A stretch of 55,138 nucleotides of DNA, taken from positions 1 to 55,138 of the forward strand of contig CALFRR010000059.1 in NCBI GenBank assembly GCA_937919435.1, read 5' to 3'. Position numbers and translations under genes: made by a program. The notes below the pieces were generated by a model that worked only from the letters and a program-made list of their open reading frames with translations, did no database searches and had not been told where the DNA came from. Shown one piece after another: positions 50,661 through 55,138 of this stretch; the stretch's first letter is position 1; each line of letters begins with the position of its first letter. The stretch comes from an uncultured Alphaproteobacteria bacterium. GTDB taxonomy: Bacteria; Pseudomonadota; Alphaproteobacteria; Rhizobiales; Ancalomicrobiaceae.

Positions 50661-52448
50661 TCAGAACACCTCGTCGGGAACGTCGATGATCGATCCGCCG
50701 CCCGCCATGATCGCCGCGAACCGGGCCGAGGCCTCCGGCAACAGGCGCTCCACGTAGAACCGGCCGGTGGCGAGCTTCGCCCGATAGAACGGGTCGCCGG
50801 GATCGGCGGCGAGCTTCGCGAGCGCCACCTCGGCCATCCGCGCCCACTGGTGGGCGAGGGCGACGAGGCCGAACAGCCGCAGATAATCGGTCGCCGCAGC
50901 GGCCGCCTCCTCCGGCTTGGCGAGCCCGACCCGGGCGATCTGGGCGGTCGCCTGTTGCAGCCGGACGAAGGTCTTGGCCAGCGGCCCGACGAACGGGGCG
51001 AGTGCCTCGTCCTCGGCCTTCGCCTCGATGAACGCCTGCACCGGATGGAAGAACCGCCGGAGCGCCCGGCCGCCGTCGGCCGGCAGCTTGCGGCCGATCA
51101 GGTCGAGCGCCTGGACGCCGTTGGTCCCTTCGTAGATGCGGGTGATCCGGGCGTCGCGCAGATACTGCTCCTGGCCCCATTCGCGGATGAACCCGTGACC
51201 GCCGAGCACCTGGACGCCGAGATCGGCGACTTCCGAGCCGAGGTCGGTCATCATCGCCTTGGCGATCGGCGTCATCAGCGCGACGTAGTCCTCGGCCGCC
51301 CTGCGCACCTCCGGGTCCGGATGGCGTGCGGCGACGTCGAGCTCACGGGCGATGGTGATCGCCAGGGCCCGGCAGCCCTCGGTATGGGCGCGCTGGGTGA
51401 GCAGCATCCGCCGGACGTCGGGATGGACGACGATCGGATCGGCCGGCTTGTCCGGAGCCTTGGTGCCGGAGAGCGACCGTCCCTGGACCCGCTCGCGGGC
51501 ATAGGCGGCGGCGTTCTGCCGCGACACCTCGGCGAGGCCGAGGCCCTGGACGGCGACCCCGAGCCGGGCGGTGTTCATCATCGTGAACATCGCCCGCATG
51601 CCCTTGTGGAGCTCGCCGATCAGGAAGCCCTCGGCGCCGTCGAAGTTCATCACGCAGGTCGACGAGGCCTTGATCCCCATCTTGTGCTCGAGCGAACCGC
51701 AGGTGACGCCGTTCTCCGGTCCGATCCCGCCGTCCGCGGTGAGCCGGAACTTCGGCACCAGGAACAGCGAGATCCCCTTGATTCCCTTCGGCGCGCCGGG
51801 CGTGCGGGCGAGCACCAGATGCAGGATGTTCTCGGTCAGGTCGTGGTCGCCGGCGGAGATGAAGATCTTGGTGCCGGTGACCGACCAGGTGCCGTCACCC
51901 GTCGGCTCGGCCCGGGTGCGGATCAGGCCGAGGTCGGTGCCGCAGTGCGGTTCGGTGAGGCACATGGTGCCGGCCCAGGTGCCGTCGACCAGCTTCGGCA
52001 GCCAGGTCTCCTTGAGCGCCTGCGTGCCGTGCCGGGCGAGCGCGTTGTAGGCGCCGTGGCTGAGCCCCGGATACATGCCGAACGACAGGTTGGCCGAGCA
52101 GATCATCTCCTCGACCAGGGTCGAGACCGCCGCCGGCATGCCCTGGCCGCCCCATTCCGGGTCGCTCGCCATCGCCGTCCAGCCGCCTTCGCGGAACCGG
52201 TCGTAGGCCGCGCGGAAGCCCGACGGGGTCACCACCACGCCGTTCTCGATCCGGCAACCTTCCTCGTCGCCGGAGCGGTTCAGCGGGAACAGCACGGTCT
52301 CGCAGAGCTTCGCCGCTTCGTCGAGAACCGGATCGACGAGATCGCGGCTCCAGTCGGCGAGCCCGGGCAGGTCGGTCATCGCCTCGCCGTTCGAGAGCTC
52401 CCAGAGCACGAAGCGCATGTCCCGGAGGGGCGCCTGATAGATGGGCAT
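50661..52448 (-). CDS. Acyl-CoA dehydrogenase (DmdC/FadE-like)
   Basis: This 595-residue flavoprotein is of the long acyl-CoA dehydrogenase type. It has MPIYQAPLRDMRFVLWEL at the start, MCLTEPHCGTDLGLIRTRAEP, the FAD-binding TGTKIFISAGDHDLTENILHLVLAR, and QVLGGHGFIREWGQEQYLRDARITRIYEGTNGVQALDLIGRKL, with the catalytic Glu expected in IYEGT. It introduces the first double bond in beta-oxidation of fatty acyl-CoA or a related substrate such as methylmercaptopropionyl-CoA. It lies downstream of fadB-like and thiolase genes on the same strand, 16 bases after the former. Confidence 0.93.
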   Translation of the reverse strand: MPIYQAPLRDMRFVLWELSNGEAMTDLPGLADWSRDLVDPVLDEAAKLCETVLFPLNRSGDEEGCRIENGVVVTPSGFRAAYDRFREGGWTAMASDPEWGGQGMPAAVSTLVEEMICSANLSFGMYPGLSHGAYNALARHGTQALKETWLPKLVDGTWAGTMCLTEPHCGTDLGLIRTRAEPTGDGTWSVTGTKIFISAGDHDLTENILHLVLARTPGAPKGIKGISLFLVPKFRLTADGGIGPENGVTCGSLEHKMGIKASSTCVMNFDGAEGFLIGELHKGMRAMFTMMNTARLGVAVQGLGLAEVSRQNAAAYARERVQGRSLSGTKAPDKPADPIVVHPDVRRMLLTQRAHTEGCRALAITIARELDVAARHPDPEVRRAAEDYVALMTPIAKAMMTDLGSEVADLGVQVLGGHGFIREWGQEQYLRDARITRIYEGTNGVQALDLIGRKLPADGGRALRRFFHPVQAFIEAKAEDEALAPFVGPLAKTFVRLQQATAQIARVGLAKPEEAAAAATDYLRLFGLVALAHQWARMAEVALAKLAADPGDPFYRAKLATGRFYVERLLPEASARFAAIMAGGGSIIDVPDEVF

Positions 52449-52464
52449 CGGTCGTCTCCTCGCG

Positions 52465-54839
52465 TCAGTTGCGCAGCGGCCTGCCGGTCATCAACATGTG
52501 CTCGATGCGGTCGAGCGTTCCGCCGGTGCGGGCGAGACCCATGAAGGTCTCCCGCTCCAGGGTCAGGAGGTCGTCCTCGTCGAGCTCGACGAGAACGTCG
52601 GTGTCGCCCCCCGCCAGCACTCGGGCGAGCGCCTTCGACACCACCTCGTCGTGGACCGTCGCCCTGCCCAGCCGGCGGAACCCGTCGACCGCCATGCCCA
52701 GCGCGCTCTCGGCGGCCGGACCGGCGAGACGGAAGCGCGGCGGCTCCGGCGGCCGATAGCCCTCGACCAGCGACAGCGCCCTGGCCTTGGCGTCGGCGAG
52801 CAGCCGGTAGCGGTTCATGGTGATGCCGTCGGAGGGACGCAGGAACAGCATCTCCTTCGCCTCCGCCGCCGACTTGGCGACGGTGGCGGTCGAGATCAGT
52901 TCGAACGCCTTGGCGACCGCCGGCATCGGGCCGTTCGGCAGGCGGCCGAGGCTCTGCCAGCGGGCCAGCATCTCCTTGCAGCCGCCCCATCCGGGGATCA
53001 GGCCGACGCCGACCTCGACCAGTCCGACATAGGTCTCGGCATGCGCCTGGACCGCGTCGCAATGGAGCAGGATCTCGCAGCCGCCGCCCAGCGCCATCCC
53101 CGACGGCGCGCCGACCACCGGGAACGGCGCGTATTTCAGGGCCTTGTAGACCGACTGTCCGGAAGCGATCAGGTTTTCGATCTCGCCCCAGGCGGCGATG
53201 TTGGCGGCGAACAGGGCGAGCCCGAGATTCGCACCGACCGAAAACTGACTGCCCTCGTTGTAGATCACCAGCGCCTTGAAGTCCTTGCGGACGGTGCGGA
53301 TCGTCTTGCCGAGCAGGTCGATGATGTCGGGATCGAGTGAATTCATCTTCGAGGTGAATTCGAAGCAGGCGACCCCGTCGCCGATGTCCCAGAGCGCCGC
53401 GGAGCCGTTCTTCAGAACCGGCTTCGCCGAGAGCTTGAGGTCGGCGAGCATCACCACGCCGTCCGGCCGCTTCAGCTCTTCGTAGGCGCCGTTCCGGCCG
53501 AGCACTTCGCGCCGGCCGTCGACCACCCGGTAGAACGGACGTCCGGCGGCGGTGACCAGGATCGGCGCCACCGGCAGGCCGGAGGCCTCCAGCCGGCGGA
53601 CGAACCAGCCGACCCCGACTTCGTCGATCAGTTCGAACGGCCCCTTCTTCCAGTTGTAGCCGAGCCGCATCGCCTCGTCGATCGAGGCGACGTCGTCGGC
53701 CGCGTCGCCGACCAGCAGTGCCGCATAGGCGAGGGTGCGGCCCATCACGCCCCAGGCGTAGCGTCCGGCCTCGCTGTCGTGTTCGAACAGCGCGACGAGC
53801 GAGCGGCCCGCCTCCTTCACCGCTTCGACGTCGGCGCGCTTCTGGGGCCGGTACTCGCCGGTCGCCAGATCGATCGCTTCCTTGGCCTTGTTCTTCTCGC
53901 GGTTCACCCGATAGAAGCCGCCCTTGCCCTTCCGGCCGGTGTTGCCGTCGGCGATCATCCTGGCGATCAGCGGCGCCGGGCGGTTCAGCTCGTGGAACAT
54001 GTCGCCTTCCGGCAGCGTCGCGGCGAGACTGCCGACGACGTGCGGCATCAGATCGAGGCCGACCAGATCGATCAGCCCGAAGATGCCGGTCTTCGGCACG
54101 CCCATCGGCCGTCCGAGGATCGCGTCGGCGTCCTCGACGTCGAGCCCGCGGTCGAAGGCCTCGCCGACCGCCGCCTGCATCCAGGTGACGCCGAGCCGGT
54201 TGGCGATGAACCCGGGCCGGTCGGCGCAGAAGACCACGCTCTTGCCGAGCCGGTGATCGGCGAAGCGGGTGACCGCCTCGACCGCGTCCGATCGGGTCGC
54301 CGCCCCGGCCACCACCTCGAGCAGCCGCATGTAGCGCGGCGGGTTGAAGAAGTGGGTGATCAGGAAGTCGTGCGCGAAGCGCTCCGGCAGTCCTTCGACC
54401 AGAGCCGCGAGCGGGATGGTCGAGGTGTTCGACGAGACGATCGAGCCCGCCTTGCGGACCGCGTCGATCTTCGCGTAGAGAGCCTGCTTCGGCTCGAGCC
54501 GCTCGACGATCGCCTCGACGATCAGGTCGCAGTCGGCGACGAGGCCGAGATCGTCCTCGGTGTTGCCGGGAGTCACCAGCTTCGCCGCCGCCTTCGACAT
54601 GAACGGCGCCGGATCGGCCTTCAGCATCCGCTCGATCGCGGCCCGCGCGATCGCCGACCGGTCGTCGCCCGAGGGGGCGGGGATGTCGAGCAGCACGACG
54701 GGGACGCCGGCATTGGCGACATGGGCGGCGATCGCCGCGCCCATCACGCCGGAGCCGATCACCGCCACCTTGGCGATCGTGCCGACCGGAGCGACCTTGC
54801 AGGATTCGCCGGCCACGGGGGGAGGGGTGAGATCGGCCA

Positions 54840-54840
<1 letters not shown>
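52465..54840 (-). CDS. Fused 3-hydroxyacyl-CoA dehydrogenase / enoyl-CoA hydratase
   Basis: This 791-residue bifunctional enzyme has the dehydrogenase half first: KVAVIGSGVMGAAIAAHVANAG, IVSSNTSTIP, HFFNPPRYMRLLEVV with the catalytic His, and a GPFELIDEVG segment. The enoyl-CoA hydratase half follows (FKALVIYNEGSQFSVGANLGL, GAPSGMALGGGCEILLHCDAVQAHAETYVGLVEVGVGLIPGWGGCKEML), with the expected active-site Glu in LVEVG. This is the FadN-like order, opposite to FadB. It works with the neighbouring thiolase and acyl-CoA dehydrogenase. The start overlaps the thiolase stop by one base (TGATG), so the genes are an operon. Confidence 0.93.

Positions 54841-55138
<298 letters not shown>

Overview
The window is about 55 kb of very GC-rich, densely coding bacterial chromosome. 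Gene content and order point to an alphaproteobacterium of the Hyphomicrobiales (Rhizobiales). Supporting markers are yejA1-yejA2-B-E-F with two tandem binding proteins, a CycM-type membrane-anchored cytochrome c, an MbfA-type ferritin/VIT1 protein behind an Irr-box-like dyad, a transglutaminase-like cysteine protease and a TakP-type TRAP binding protein. No phage, insertion sequence, CRISPR array, rRNA or tRNA was found. It reads as ordinary core chromosome with a carbohydrate and envelope accessory stretch at about 39-50 kb.

Layout. 1-5.7 kb: 3' end of pnp with a strong terminator, a chemoreceptor, a divergent SDR/LysR pair sharing a perfect dyad, and an epimerase-like SDR. 5.7-17 kb (mostly minus strand): FAH-family hydrolase, a small caspase-fold-like protein, polA, then the translation block pheT / DUF559 endonuclease / pheS / rplT / rpmI / glycolipid-binding-like protein / infC. 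17-26 kb: an ABHD10-like hydrolase and the five-gene yej peptide ABC importer on the minus strand. 26-32.8 kb: cytochrome c, kdsB, pheA, serine-glyoxylate-type aminotransferase, a MoeB/ThiF-type enzyme, cysK and dut. 33-39 kb: mbfA, takP, GNAT, an SH3 protein, a D-2-hydroxyacid dehydrogenase, a small secreted protein, and TetR and ArsR regulators. 39-50.6 kb: secreted GH10 xylanase, a small protein, an SbmA/BacA-like ABC protein with degenerate ATPase motifs, GH3 and GH13 glycosidases, manC, a GIPC-transferase-like enzyme and a BTLCP protease. 50.6-55.1 kb: acyl-CoA dehydrogenase, fused 3-hydroxyacyl-CoA dehydrogenase/enoyl-CoA hydratase and a truncated thiolase, together a beta-oxidation set.

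The most unusual signals are these. A family of GC-rich palindromic repeats (three copies) lies inside coding sequence: one in the PolA interdomain linker and two, inverted, forming most of the C-terminal tail of a DUF559 nuclease. That nuclease gene is wedged between pheS and pheT with a GTGA overlap on one side and an ATGA overlap on the other. An SbmA/YddA-like transporter has lost several ATPase residues. A compact His/Cys caspase-fold-like protein stands alone. A perfect 19-bp dyad resembling an iron-control element precedes mbfA. The infC gene starts at ATT. All functions are inferred from sequence motifs by eye; no database search was run.
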